Shown piece by piece: positions 16,749-24,781 of a stretch of 47,678 bases of DNA. The DNA comes from CAYONP01 sp964405335 (GTDB lineage: Bacteria > Armatimonadota > UBA10988). The notes beneath the pieces were generated by a model. That model did no database searches. It worked only from the letters and a program-made list of their open reading frames with translations, and was not told the DNA's origin. Numbering within the stretch: position 1 is the first letter of the stretch; each line of letters starts with the position of its first letter. The stretch spans positions 1 to 47,678 of the forward strand of contig CAYONP010000040.1 in assembly GCA_964405335.1 (NCBI GenBank). Reading direction: 5' to 3'. Both the position numbers and the translations under genes were made by a program.

Positions 16749-17606
16749 ATGCTCTCGGTCATCGTGCTCAATCACAACAAAGCCGACTACAGCCGGCTTC
16801 TGCTCGACAGCCTGCTCGACACGGTGGAGGTCGAGCTGGAGTTCGTGCTGGTCGACAATGGCTCGAGCGACGACACGCCGGCGGTGCTCGAGTCGTTCGC
16901 CGAGCGGGCCGAGACGGCAGGTTGGCCGACCACCATTCTGCCGTTCGAGACCAACGTCGGGGCGATTGTCGGTCGCAATGAGGCGATGGCGGTGGCCAGC
17001 CACGACTTCTTCGCTTTCCTCGACAACGACGTGATGGTGCGCGACCGCGACTGGGCCGCGCGGCTGCTGGCGGTGCTCGAGGCCGAGCCGAAGGTCGGGA
17101 TTGTCAGCCCGAAGCTGGTCTTTCCCTGGCTGCCGCACGAGATCGAGTTTGCCGGCTGCAACGTGACGCCCGGCGGGCGGATCGTCTACCGCGGGCGCGG
17201 CGAGCCGATCGACGCACCGGCGTACAATCGGCCGCGCGACTGCCCCTGCCTGATCTCGGCCTGTTGGGTCTTCCGCCGCGAGTTGTACGACGACCTGGGC
17301 GGGCTGAACGAGATCTACAGCCCGGTGCAGTACGAGGACCTGGACTTCTGCTACACCGCGCGCGAGGCCGGCTGGCGTTGCCGCTACGAGCCGGCGGTGG
17401 AGATGTACCACTGGGAGCACACCACCACCGCCGGGAGCAGCGGGATCAACTTCGAGCTGGTCACCCTGCGCAATGGCAGGACGTTCAAGCAGCGGTGGGA
17501 GGAGGCGATTGCGCGGGACGCGGTGGGTTCGGACGACGATGCGGCGTGGCGCGAGATCGAGAAGTTCGGGTGGGATGAGGTGTCGCGGGCGGGGTATCGG
17601 AGGTAG
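16749..17606 (+). CDS. Family 2 glycosyltransferase
   Basis: GT2 enzymes transfer a sugar from a nucleotide donor to a cell-surface glycan or lipid. The 285-residue protein opens with the family's MLSVIVLNHNKAD and LVDNGSSDDT. It has the metal-binding DxD-type LDND at 91-94 and the later PVQYEDLDFCYTAREAGWRCRY, typical of the rhamnosyl/O-antigen type ('ED.Dl..R....G'). No membrane anchor is seen, so it is a cytoplasmic or peripheral enzyme. GAGGG precedes the ATG at a good distance. It stands alone after the hydrolase remnant; no other glycan-assembly genes are adjacent, though a GT4 is at 38382-39587. Donor and acceptor are unknown. Confidence 0.9.
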   Translation: MLSVIVLNHNKADYSRLLLDSLLDTVEVELEFVLVDNGSSDDTPAVLESFAERAETAGWPTTILPFETNVGAIVGRNEAMAVASHDFFAFLDNDVMVRDRDWAARLLAVLEAEPKVGIVSPKLVFPWLPHEIEFAGCNVTPGGRIVYRGRGEPIDAPAYNRPRDCPCLISACWVFRRELYDDLGGLNEIYSPVQYEDLDFCYTAREAGWRCRYEPAVEMYHWEHTTTAGSSGINFELVTLRNGRTFKQRWEEAIARDAVGSDDDAAWREIEKFGWDEVSRAGYRR

Positions 17607-17660
17607 GAACCGCTCGCTTGCTCGCATCGTTCCGTATGGGCACAGCAGGAGCTCGGCGTC

Positions 17661-17966
17661 ATGGCAACGACAGGCATCGAGGACCGGGCGGAGTCGTTCG
17701 GGTCCCGGAGGCTGGCTTTGCAGGGCCGGATTGCCGAAGTGATGCGGAAGCACGGCAAAGAGCCCGGCCCGCTGATCACCGCCCAACACGGCGGGCACGA
17801 ACGGCTCTATCTCGTGTACTACGAGGAAACCGAAGCAGGCAGGTGCCAACAGGGCTATGCGCTCGATCTCCCACGCGACGACTTCGTCAGCTTGGACGAC
17901 GACACGATCCGGTTCGTGGCGACCATGCTCGACAAGATGCTTGAGCAGCAGGGCGCAGCCGGATGA
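17661..17966 (+). CDS. Hypothetical protein (101 aa) coupled to the SGDEF protein
   Basis: I do not recognise this protein. It is soluble, with no signal peptide. The N-terminal half is charged and helical (GRIAEVMRKHGKEPGPL). A central beta-like part contains HGGHERLYLVYYEE, and the C-terminus is a helix (DDTIRFVATMLDKMLEQQG). It starts at ATG 17661 and its stop overlaps the next ATG as ATGA, so the two products are probably made in fixed ratio. The pairing suggests a partner or regulator of the SGDEF protein, but this rests on gene order only. Confidence 0.7.
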   Translation: MATTGIEDRAESFGSRRLALQGRIAEVMRKHGKEPGPLITAQHGGHERLYLVYYEETEAGRCQQGYALDLPRDDFVSLDDDTIRFVATMLDKMLEQQGAAG

Positions 17967-18733
17967 GTGCCGGGCGGAGCTTCGACGAGGTCCTTGAGGT
18001 CGCAACCGCCCGGGTGCGCGAGGCGATCGTCGAGGCACTCACCGCCGACTACCTGACACCTCTCGCCAACCGCTGGGGCCTGGAGGACACTCGCAGCCGG
18101 TGGTCGGCGGCAACGACCGCGGTCATCAGCGTCGAGCTCGACGGGTTCAAATCGGTCAACGCGGAGTATGGTCACGAGGGCGGCGACCTGCTCATCGCCG
18201 CCGTCGGCGACCGTCTCGCGGGCATGCTCGCCGAGCAGCCGGGCGCGATCGGATTCCACCCAAGCGGCGACGAGTTCATCGTGCTGCTCGGCGATGTCGA
18301 ATGGCCAGTAGCCGAGCGGCTTGCAGAGCAGATCAAGGTCCGGCTGGAGTCTCCAAGCTACCTGCTCGAACTGCCGTCCATTCCGCCCGTGGCAGGCTCG
18401 ACAGACTATCTGGCGACGCCGCGCTCGGCCGGCACGCCGGTCTACCGTCTGACCACAACCGTCGCGCTGGCCTATGCCGCCGGGGCCGATGCCAACGTCG
18501 CCGAGCTCATTCGCGAGGCCGACGCCCTCACCGAATACGCCAAGCAGGCCTGGGACGTTGCCGACCAACGGCGGCGTGGCGTGGTCACTCGCTCCACCGT
18601 GGGCCCGGAATTCGCCGCCCTGGCCGACGCCCCGCGCCGCCGCTTCCACTGCCCCGCCTGCGGACGCTACGGCTACGTCACCGAACCGAGCAGCGCCGCG
18701 GCCTGCTCCGAGTGCCGTGTCCCCGTCGGCTGA
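17963..18733 (+). CDS. GGDEF-domain protein (SGDEF variant) with C-terminal zinc ribbon
   Basis: Probable diguanylate cyclase or degenerate c-di-GMP-binding protein. The GGDEF domain spans about 25-205. It starts with LTADYLTPLANR (the family's 'D.LTgL.NR'), has the metal-binding Asp60 in VELDGFKSVNAEYGH, and the active loop at 101-105 reads SGDEF, a variant often still active. No RxxD inhibitory site precedes it. An extra loop of about 25 residues follows the active site region. The C-terminus carries CPAC (230-233) and CSEC (248-251), a rubredoxin-like zinc ribbon. No membrane segment or PAS/GAF sensor is present. It overlaps the 101-aa gene and converges with the next gene, with two bases between the stops. 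Confidence 0.8.
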   Translation: MSAGRSFDEVLEVATARVREAIVEALTADYLTPLANRWGLEDTRSRWSAATTAVISVELDGFKSVNAEYGHEGGDLLIAAVGDRLAGMLAEQPGAIGFHPSGDEFIVLLGDVEWPVAERLAEQIKVRLESPSYLLELPSIPPVAGSTDYLATPRSAGTPVYRLTTTVALAYAAGADANVAELIREADALTEYAKQAWDVADQRRRGVVTRSTVGPEFAALADAPRRRFHCPACGRYGYVTEPSSAAACSECRVPVG

Positions 18734-18735
18734 GG

Positions 18736-19476
18736 CTACTCGCCGGCGAACACCTCGCCCGCCGCCGACAGGCGGTTGGTGCAGGTACAGAAGAGCGGCG
18801 CGAGGTTGGTGAAACGCTCGGCCGCCGAGCGGTCGAGGCGGTCGCGGCAGAACAGGATCAGCACCATCAGCCGACCATCCGGCCAGGTGCCGCCGATGCC
18901 GAAGACGCTCTGCACACCGTGCTCGGCGACGAAGTCCTGGGCGGCGATGACCTTTCGCCCGTCGGCGTCGACGGCCGCGGCCGCCTGCTCGACGAAGAAC
19001 AGGCCGGTCGTCTGGCCGATCGCCTCGACGTGGAGGCCCACACCGGCGCCGGGCGCATCGTCGAGGCCGACGCCGAGCTCGCGCAGCAGAGCCGAGATCA
19101 TCGGGATGCCCGCGATGTAGGCCGCCGAGAGCAGCGGGATGGCGACGTGGCCCAGCGAGGTGCGCCGGTCGCACCACTCCCGCATCACGCCGTGCGTGGC
19201 GGCGAGCGCGAGCAGCGGCGTGGCCGGCTCGAGCGGCGTCGGCACCCCGGCCTGGGCGGCGAGCGATTCGGCGAACGCCCGCACCTCGTCCGGCGCGGCC
19301 ACGTGCGGCAGGGTGGCAAACAGCCGGGCCAGCACCACCGACTCGGCAAACCGGCGGAACAGCGCCTGGGTCAGGATGCCGGCCGCCAGCTCAATCGAGT
19401 CCGACCGCCGCACCGACTCCTCGATGTCGCACCACAGATCGGTGGCGGTGTTCCACATCGCTCGTTCGAGCTTCAT
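18736..19476 (-). CDS. Conserved hypothetical protein, possibly GAF-like
   Basis: The 246-residue cytoplasmic protein matches, from memory, a conserved bacterial family of unknown function. Its recurring phrases are 'ALFRRFAESVVLARLFATLP', 'CDRRTSLGHVAIPLLSAAYIAGIPMIS', 'GLFFVEQAAAAVDADGRKVIAAQDFV' and 'VFGIGGTWPDGRLMVLILFCRD'. The last two have the character of a sensor-type alpha/beta fold. I recall relatives near signalling genes (histidine kinases, nucleotide cyclases), which would fit the SGDEF neighbour. The start is ATG 19476 after GAGAGGA; the longer frame upstream has no supporting signal. The gene converges with the SGDEF gene. No catalytic function can be assigned. Confidence 0.75.
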   Translation of the reverse strand: MKLERAMWNTATDLWCDIEESVRRSDSIELAAGILTQALFRRFAESVVLARLFATLPHVAAPDEVRAFAESLAAQAGVPTPLEPATPLLALAATHGVMREWCDRRTSLGHVAIPLLSAAYIAGIPMISALLRELGVGLDDAPGAGVGLHVEAIGQTTGLFFVEQAAAAVDADGRKVIAAQDFVAEHGVQSVFGIGGTWPDGRLMVLILFCRDRLDRSAAERFTNLAPLFCTCTNRLSAAGEVFAGE

Positions 19477-19587
19477 CCGTCCTCTCCGGAAACCACACCG
19501 CCACCGGCGACCGACGGCGGCTTCGTTCGCCACCGAACGCAGCGCAACCTGTTTGCACTTTGCGGCGTCTGCGCGGTGGAGACGCCG

Positions 19588-19796
19588 ATGACCATCGTCC
19601 CGCTCGGCCTGCTGCTTGCCGCGCCGCCCGAGTGCGAGGTGCTGCCCGGGCTCACCACCCATTCGTCGGCGACCAGCCGTGGTCGGACGTGACCTGGCAC
19701 GGCACGCCGGAACTCCGCGTCGAGGCCGGCCGGCCGGTGACGTTGCGGGTCGAGCTCAAGCAGGGCAAGCTGTATGGCATCGAGTTCGCCCGGTAA
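19588..19796 (+). pseudogene. Collapsed gene: signal-peptide start joined to a C-terminal tail in another frame
   Basis: ATG 19588 starts MTIVPLGLLLAAPPECEVLPG, a signal-peptide-like opening. About 25 codons later the other frame reads WSDVTWHGTPELRVEAGRPV and TLRVELKQGKLYGIEFAR before a stop at 19796. The tail resembles the end of many secreted sugar-active proteins ('dls.laGkpvrLrfel.dadLY.f.f'). The middle of a probably much longer secreted protein appears deleted and the frames shifted. A short real gene is the less likely alternative. Confidence 0.5.
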
Positions 19797-19833
19797 GGTC
19801 GGCGGCCGCCGGCGCCGCCAACCGAGGCGGAGC

Positions 19834-19851
19834 GCGGGCGTCCTCGCCCGC
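19834..19851. repeat. 18-nt palindrome, copy 1 of 4
   Basis: GCGGGCG-TCCT-CGCCCGC forms a perfect 7-bp hairpin. Identical copies (or reverse complements) are at 24626-24643, 32363-32380 and 32432-32449, all between genes. Here it follows the collapsed gene and precedes the 719-aa gene. Confidence 0.8.
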
Positions 19852-19985
19852 CGGTACCGGAGGACCGGATCGACGCCGGGCTGACCCGCGGCCGACGCGC
19901 CTCAGCCAATGGGTAACGCCCCGCCGCGCCGCGCACCACAACGAATCCTAGACAGGGGCCGGGGACAGGTCGTTGGAGGGTGCGC

Positions 19986-22145
19986 ATGCTCATCCGCTGC
20001 CGGTCGCTCGCGGCCCTGATCGCCGCTGCCGCCGCGTTTGCCCTGCCGTTCAACCCCAATGACCTGCTGCTGAGCCCGCCCGACGAACCGGCCGAGCCGG
20101 CCGACTGCGCCGCCGCGCGCGAGGCGGCCGAGCGCTGGCTGGCCGAACTCGAGCCGCTGATCGGCGCCGACGTGAAGGGCAGCGCGCGGACCTCCGTCGA
20201 CGGCCGGCCGCCGGGCCAGTCGGCCGCGCTTGCCTGGGACCAGTTCGGCGTCATGGCGCTGCTCGCCGGCGATGCCGAAGTCGCCGCCTGGGCCGGATTG
20301 CACGCGGTCGGGCTCGAATGGCAGCCGGCCTACCTCAGCAACGCCGGCGTCCACCTGATCCAGCTCGACCGCAGCGCCGACGCACTGGTGCTGCTCCGCT
20401 GCGCCCACGGCCAGGGCTTCCGCACGCCGTTTCTGCTCGAGGCGCTGGCCGAGGCGAGCCGGTCCACCGGCGATACCGCCGGCGCGCGGAGCTACATCGG
20501 CGAGGCGGCGGCCTTGGCGCCCGACGACGTGCCGATCCAGCAGGGCAACGCGGTGATCAACACCGGCCAGCCACCGCCGCCTCCGCCGCCGCCGGTCGAT
20601 GAGTTGGACCAAGCTCTGCGGGAGCTGAAGGCGCACCACGAGCGGGTCTACCTGATCGAGAAGAGCGTCTTGAGCGACCTCGACCGGTTGCACGAGGAAA
20701 CGGAGATCCGCCGCGCCGACCTGGCCGAGGAGTTCAAGATCATCCGCGAGGACTACCTCACCGCCGTCGAGGAGCAGATCGCCGAGGCGCGGAAGAGCAA
20801 GGCCGACTACCTGCGCGACCAGGGCCTGCCGGCCAACACGCCCGACGAGTCGTACGCGCTATGGCGGCAGTTGATGACCAACGGTGCCCTGCAGTTGATG
20901 ATCGGCGGCTACTTCATGGCGAGCGAGAACCTGATCGAAACGGCGGGCTTCTGGCACGACCAGGAGGCCTACCTGTGGGCCAACTGCACGGGGCTCGACC
21001 CGGCGGTGTTCATGCGCGCGCAGAAGCTCCACGACGACGACCAGCCGAGCGTCCGCGACGTGGCCGGGCAGCAGTACTACCGCGACTATTACGATCTGGG
21101 CGACGAGGCGACGCGCCGCTGGCGCGACGAGCGCGACGCCTGCGGCCCGATGGATGAGGCCTGCCGCACGCGGGCCGACTATCGGCTGTGCCAGACCAAA
21201 CGGATGCTCCTCGACCGGCTGCAGAACCTGGTCGAGAGCCGGTACAACGTCGCCGCGCTGCGGTTTGACCGCGAGGCGACGGCGCTGCTGCAGTGGGGCG
21301 AGGGCTGGGCCAACGATGCCTACGCCTACGGCGTGCGGTGGGCAGGCAAGATGCACTTCGCCGCGCCAGACCCCGCCGCCGGCGGGTTCGACATGGCCAA
21401 GGTGACCACCGACATGCTGACCAACCAGTTTCAGTCGACGGTGCTCACCGCGATCTGGGAGCCCGACGGGATCAGCATCGTCGACTTCCTCACCGAGCAG
21501 GCCGAATGGTACCGCCGGCAGCGCGAGTGGACGCTCGCCGGCTTGGCCGGTCTGCGTGAGCAAGTCGACCTGGAGTGTGAGCCGATCGAGGAGAAGATGC
21601 TCGAGCTGCTGCGCGAGGAGGCCTGGCAGGCCTACCTCGAAATGCTCCGCGAGCGGATGCGCAGCGACTTCACCGTGCAGTGGGACCCGAACTTCGACTG
21701 CGAGGTGACGCTCGGCCCGGCGAGCATCAACCTGCAGGGCACCGCGGGTCTGTCGGGCAGCGCGGGCAACGTCGGGGCGAGCGTCGACTCGACCGGCTCG
21801 GGCGATATCTCGGGTAAGTGGAAGTTCAAGAACATCCCCTTCAACGCCAAGCTGAAGATGAAGCAAGGCGCCTTTGCCGGCGCGACGCTGAGTTCGAGCA
21901 CGACGCAGCATTACGGCCCGTTCGCGGGCAACGCGGGGGCGACGCTGTTCACCGAGAACAGCACCGCCACCGGCCGGCTGGAGTTCGGCCTGAAGGCGAA
22001 CGCGAAGCTGGGTATCGGCGCGGGCATCGGCCCGGCGGGCGTGGCCTGCTGGCCGGGCGAGGTGCAGCTCAATTTCCAGGCGCGGGCGTTTGTCGAGCAT
22101 TCGATGGACTACGCGCGGGCGGTGAGCGAGGGTCGGCCGAACTGA
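19986..22145 (+). CDS. Large secreted protein of unknown function (719 aa)
   Basis: I do not recognise this protein. It has a signal peptide (MLIRCRSLAALIAAAAAFALPF), then a helical, TPR-like region (about 50-195; LSNAGVHLIQLDRSADALVLL) and a polyproline linker of eight Pro near 200. A long charged coiled coil (about 205-285) and a helical, Cys-containing region of about 300 residues follow. The C-terminal 140 residues are Gly/Ser/Thr-rich and beta-like (NLQGTAGLSGSAGNVGASV), with regular spacing that suggests a repeat or adhesin-like fold. GGAGGG precedes ATG 19986 by five bases, better than the GTG at 19980. It stands alone, with repeat DNA on both sides. It could be a cell-surface or spore/sheath component; that is a guess from composition. 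Confidence 0.75.
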   Translation: MLIRCRSLAALIAAAAAFALPFNPNDLLLSPPDEPAEPADCAAAREAAERWLAELEPLIGADVKGSARTSVDGRPPGQSAALAWDQFGVMALLAGDAEVAAWAGLHAVGLEWQPAYLSNAGVHLIQLDRSADALVLLRCAHGQGFRTPFLLEALAEASRSTGDTAGARSYIGEAAALAPDDVPIQQGNAVINTGQPPPPPPPPVDELDQALRELKAHHERVYLIEKSVLSDLDRLHEETEIRRADLAEEFKIIREDYLTAVEEQIAEARKSKADYLRDQGLPANTPDESYALWRQLMTNGALQLMIGGYFMASENLIETAGFWHDQEAYLWANCTGLDPAVFMRAQKLHDDDQPSVRDVAGQQYYRDYYDLGDEATRRWRDERDACGPMDEACRTRADYRLCQTKRMLLDRLQNLVESRYNVAALRFDREATALLQWGEGWANDAYAYGVRWAGKMHFAAPDPAAGGFDMAKVTTDMLTNQFQSTVLTAIWEPDGISIVDFLTEQAEWYRRQREWTLAGLAGLREQVDLECEPIEEKMLELLREEAWQAYLEMLRERMRSDFTVQWDPNFDCEVTLGPASINLQGTAGLSGSAGNVGASVDSTGSGDISGKWKFKNIPFNAKLKMKQGAFAGATLSSSTTQHYGPFAGNAGATLFTENSTATGRLEFGLKANAKLGIGAGIGPAGVACWPGEVQLNFQARAFVEHSMDYARAVSEGRPN

Positions 22146-22215
22146 GGGCGGGGTCGCGCGGAACGGCCGGAAGTCAGGCGGTTGGCAGCCGTCGCCGGCC
22201 GTGGCGGCGTTGCCG

Positions 22216-22582
22216 TTGCCGGTGAGCGGCGCGCACGGCGCGCCCTACCGCTGCGGGCAGGACCCGCCANNNNNNNNNNNNNNNNNNNNNNNNNNNNNNN
22301 NNNNNNNNNNNNNNNNNNNNNNNNNNNNNNNNNNNNNNNNNNNNNNNNNNNNNNNNNNNNNNNNNNNNNCGGCGGGCACAGCCCGCCGGCCAGTTGCCGG
22401 TGAGCGGCGCGCACGGCGCGCCCTACCGCTGCGGGCAGGACCCGCCATGACGTCACACCGACCAGCGGCGGGCACAGCCCGCCGGCCAGTTGCCGGTGAG
22501 CGGCGCGCACGGCGCGCCCTGCCGCTGAGGGTAGGACCCGCCATGCCGTCACACCGACCAGCGGCGGGCACAGCCCGCCCTA
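22216..22582 (+). repeat. 96-bp tandem repeat interrupted by an assembly gap
   Basis: Full units start at 22371 and 22467 (each beginning GGCGGGCACAGCCCGCC), with a partial third unit from 22563 and a partial unit at 22216-22269 before the Ns; the period is exactly 96 bp. Each unit carries hairpins, including GGCGCGCACGGCGCGCC. The true copy number is unknown because the assembly breaks inside the array. It fills most of the 510-bp spacer 22146-22655, which otherwise shows no gene. Confidence 0.9.
22270..22369. other. Assembly gap (100 Ns) inside the tandem repeat
   Basis: Exactly 100 Ns, a default scaffold-gap length, so its size is not informative. The last bases before the gap and the first after it belong to the same 96-bp unit. 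Repeat collapse is therefore the likely cause. Confidence 0.98.
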
Positions 22583-22655
22583 CAACGGAAGTATTCGTTG
22601 CCCGCAGGACTCCCCGCCCCGCCCACTAATCCCGGCCCGGTCCGGGAGGCGGTGG

Positions 22656-23705
22656 ATGAAGCCGGTGCGCGTGGCGGTGGTCGGCATGGGGATTGGGCGG
22701 CCGAATGGACGGGCGATCGATCGGCATCCGCGCGGGTCGGTGGTCGCCCTGTGCGACCTTGAACGCGAGCGGATGGAGTCGTTCGCCGCCGAACTCGGCC
22801 ATGAGGTCGCCTACTTCACCGACTACAAGAAGCTCTGTGCCTGGGACGGCGTCGACGCGATCTTCGTCGGCACGCCGAACCAGTGGCACGTGCCGGTCGC
22901 CCTCGAGGCGGTCCGGCGCGGCAAGCATGTGATGGTGACCAAGCCGCTGGCCGACTCGCTGGCCGCCGCGCGCAAGCTGGTCGCCGCGCAGGAGGCCGCC
23001 GGCGTGGTCGGCATGATGAGCCTCTCGACCCGCTACGGCGAGCAGTGCGTGCACCTGCGCGAGCACATCACCGGCGGCGCGTTCGGCGAGATCTACTATG
23101 CCCGGGCGCGCTCGGTTCGGCGCAGCGGCATCCCGGCCTGGAACCTGGGCTTCATCCAGAAGGGCGGCGGCGCCTTCCGCGACATGGGCGTCCACGTGCT
23201 CGACGCGGCCTGGTGGCTGATGGGCCTGCCCGAGCCGGTCACCGTGACCGGTGTGGCCGGGGCCAAGTTCGGCCCGCGCGGGCTGGGCTACTGGGACTTT
23301 CGGCCGGTCGGCAAAGAGGTCTCCGCGCAGTACGATTCGGACGACTACGCCGGGGGTTTCATCCGCTTCGCCGACGGCTCCGGCCTGCAGGTCGAGTCGT
23401 TCTGGGCCAGCCACCAGCCGGGCGAGGTGCAGATTGAGCTGTTCGGCACCGAGGCGGGGGCGAAGCTGAATCCGCCGACGATCTACCGCACGGTGCACGG
23501 TGCGCCGCAGGACACGGTCATCCACCTGCCGAAGGGCCCCGAGGCGTGGGACCGGATCGCCGACCACTGGCTCGAGTGCATCCTGGACGGCAAGCCGTGC
23601 GGCGCGCCGCTGCGCCACGGGCTGGCGGTGCAGGAGATGCTCGAGGCGCTGCTGAAGAGCGCCGAGACCGGGCGTGAGGTGCGGCTCAGGAAGGACCTGC
23701 CGTGA
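22656..23705 (+). CDS. Gfo/Idh/MocA-family oxidoreductase (second)
   Basis: Cytoplasmic NAD(P)-dependent dehydrogenase of unknown sugar or polyol substrate, 349 residues. The Rossmann motif is VAVVGMGIGRPNGRAI (6-21); the classical GxGxxG is relaxed. The 'EKP' position is MVTKPLADS, and GGGAFRDMGVHVLDAAWW supplies the Asp-x-Gly-x-His element. It starts ATG after GGGAGG. Its stop overlaps the GTG start of a sugar isomerase/epimerase, a common pairing in which the dehydrogenase makes a keto-sugar and the isomerase acts on a keto intermediate, as in inositol or glucoside degradation. Upstream is the tandem repeat. Confidence 0.9.
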   Translation: MKPVRVAVVGMGIGRPNGRAIDRHPRGSVVALCDLERERMESFAAELGHEVAYFTDYKKLCAWDGVDAIFVGTPNQWHVPVALEAVRRGKHVMVTKPLADSLAAARKLVAAQEAAGVVGMMSLSTRYGEQCVHLREHITGGAFGEIYYARARSVRRSGIPAWNLGFIQKGGGAFRDMGVHVLDAAWWLMGLPEPVTVTGVAGAKFGPRGLGYWDFRPVGKEVSAQYDSDDYAGGFIRFADGSGLQVESFWASHQPGEVQIELFGTEAGAKLNPPTIYRTVHGAPQDTVIHLPKGPEAWDRIADHWLECILDGKPCGAPLRHGLAVQEMLEALLKSAETGREVRLRKDLP

Positions 23706-24502
23706 AGCTGGGATTCATCGCGGACAACAACCTCGAGCAGATCGAGGCGGACTGCCGGTTCGCCGTCGCCGAGGGGTATGAGGGCCTCGAGTTCAACCAC
23801 TGGGGCGGCTTTGTCAACGTTACCGCCGACCAGATCACCGCCATCCGCGCGCTGCTCGACCGCTACGGTGTGGCCTGCTCCAGCTTCGGCATTTGGGGCT
23901 TCAACCACCTCTCGGCCGACGCCGACGAGCGCGCCGCCGCGCACGCGCAGATCCCGCGGGCAATCGAGTTCGCCGGCATGCTCGGCGCCGACGTGCTGAT
24001 CCTCGGCGCCGGCGGCAAGGCCGGCGCCTCGACTGACGAGCAGGCCGACGAGTTCGTCACGGTGGTCGGGCCATATGTCGACCGCGCGGTGACCGCCGGT
24101 CTGCGGGTCGGGCTGTACGGCTTTCACGGCGGCAGCGCGTTCCTCGAGACGGTCGACGCCTACGCCGCGCTGTTCAGCCGCATGGCCAACGTCGGCATCA
24201 AGTACGACGCGGCCAACATCCAGCACGCGGGGCAGGATTACCTGCGCATGGCGCGCGAGCACGGCGACCGCATCGCCCACGTGCACATCAAGGAGCATCT
24301 CTACCACGGCGGCCAGCTCGCCAGCCAGCCGGCGGCGGGGATGGGCGATATCGAGTGGGGCAAGCTGTTCGCCTTCCTCTACGAGGCCGGCTACAACGGC
24401 TGGCTGACCGTCGAGCCCCACGGCCCGCGCTGGTCGAGCGGCACGCTGCGCTGGACGATGCTCAAGCTGACCCGGCGGTACATCGCGCAGTTTCTGGTCT
24501 AG
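23702..24502 (+). CDS. Sugar phosphate isomerase/epimerase (AP endonuclease 2-like TIM barrel)
   Basis: This 266-residue TIM-barrel protein belongs to the xylose-isomerase-like superfamily (IolE/IolI/Hyi type). Visible are the strand-1 start MKLGFIADNNLEQIE, the mid-barrel GIKYDAANIQHAGQDYL and IAHVHIKEHLYHGG, with Asp and His as likely metal ligands, and the closing GWLTVEPHGP with the conserved Glu. It starts at GTG 23702, overlapping the dehydrogenase stop, and so is translationally coupled to it. Proteins of this type isomerise or epimerise keto-sugars or 3-keto-glycosides; the exact reaction cannot be read from sequence. Confidence 0.87.
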   Translation: MKLGFIADNNLEQIEADCRFAVAEGYEGLEFNHWGGFVNVTADQITAIRALLDRYGVACSSFGIWGFNHLSADADERAAAHAQIPRAIEFAGMLGADVLILGAGGKAGASTDEQADEFVTVVGPYVDRAVTAGLRVGLYGFHGGSAFLETVDAYAALFSRMANVGIKYDAANIQHAGQDYLRMAREHGDRIAHVHIKEHLYHGGQLASQPAAGMGDIEWGKLFAFLYEAGYNGWLTVEPHGPRWSSGTLRWTMLKLTRRYIAQFLV

Positions 24503-24525
24503 ACCGCGATGGCAATGCGCGGTAG

Positions 24526-24643
24526 GGGCGACCCTTGTGGTCGCCCGCGGTGCGCCGGCGCCGTTTGGCCAAGGGCAGCCACAAGGGCTGCCGCTACCGG
24601 CAGGGCGGTGCGCGCGCCGCGGAGCGCGGGCGTCCTCGCCCGC
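24526..24643. repeat. Cluster of three short palindromes, including an 18-nt palindrome copy
   Basis: Perfect hairpins at 24526-24546 (GGGCGACC/GGTCGCCC), 24574-24592 (GGCAGCC/GGCTGCC) and 24626-24643 (GCGGGCG-TCCT-CGCCCGC). They lie in the 279-bp spacer between the isomerase and cstA, which has no other visible feature. None has a T-run, so they are more likely REP-like elements than terminators. Confidence 0.75.
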
Positions 24644-24781
24644 CCGGATGCCGCCCGACACGGGTCCGGCAGGCCCCCGTGCCGGCGTGGCACGACGTCC
24701 GACCTCGCCGGCGCGCCCGCCGTTTGACCTCCTCGCTCCGTCGCAGCAGAATGGTCTCGCCGGTTCGCCGAGGGCGTTGCC

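Noticed and set aside
22216..22582. The tandem array considered as a CRISPR.
   Set aside because: The 96-bp units are contiguous and nearly identical with no unique spacers, and no cas genes are present.
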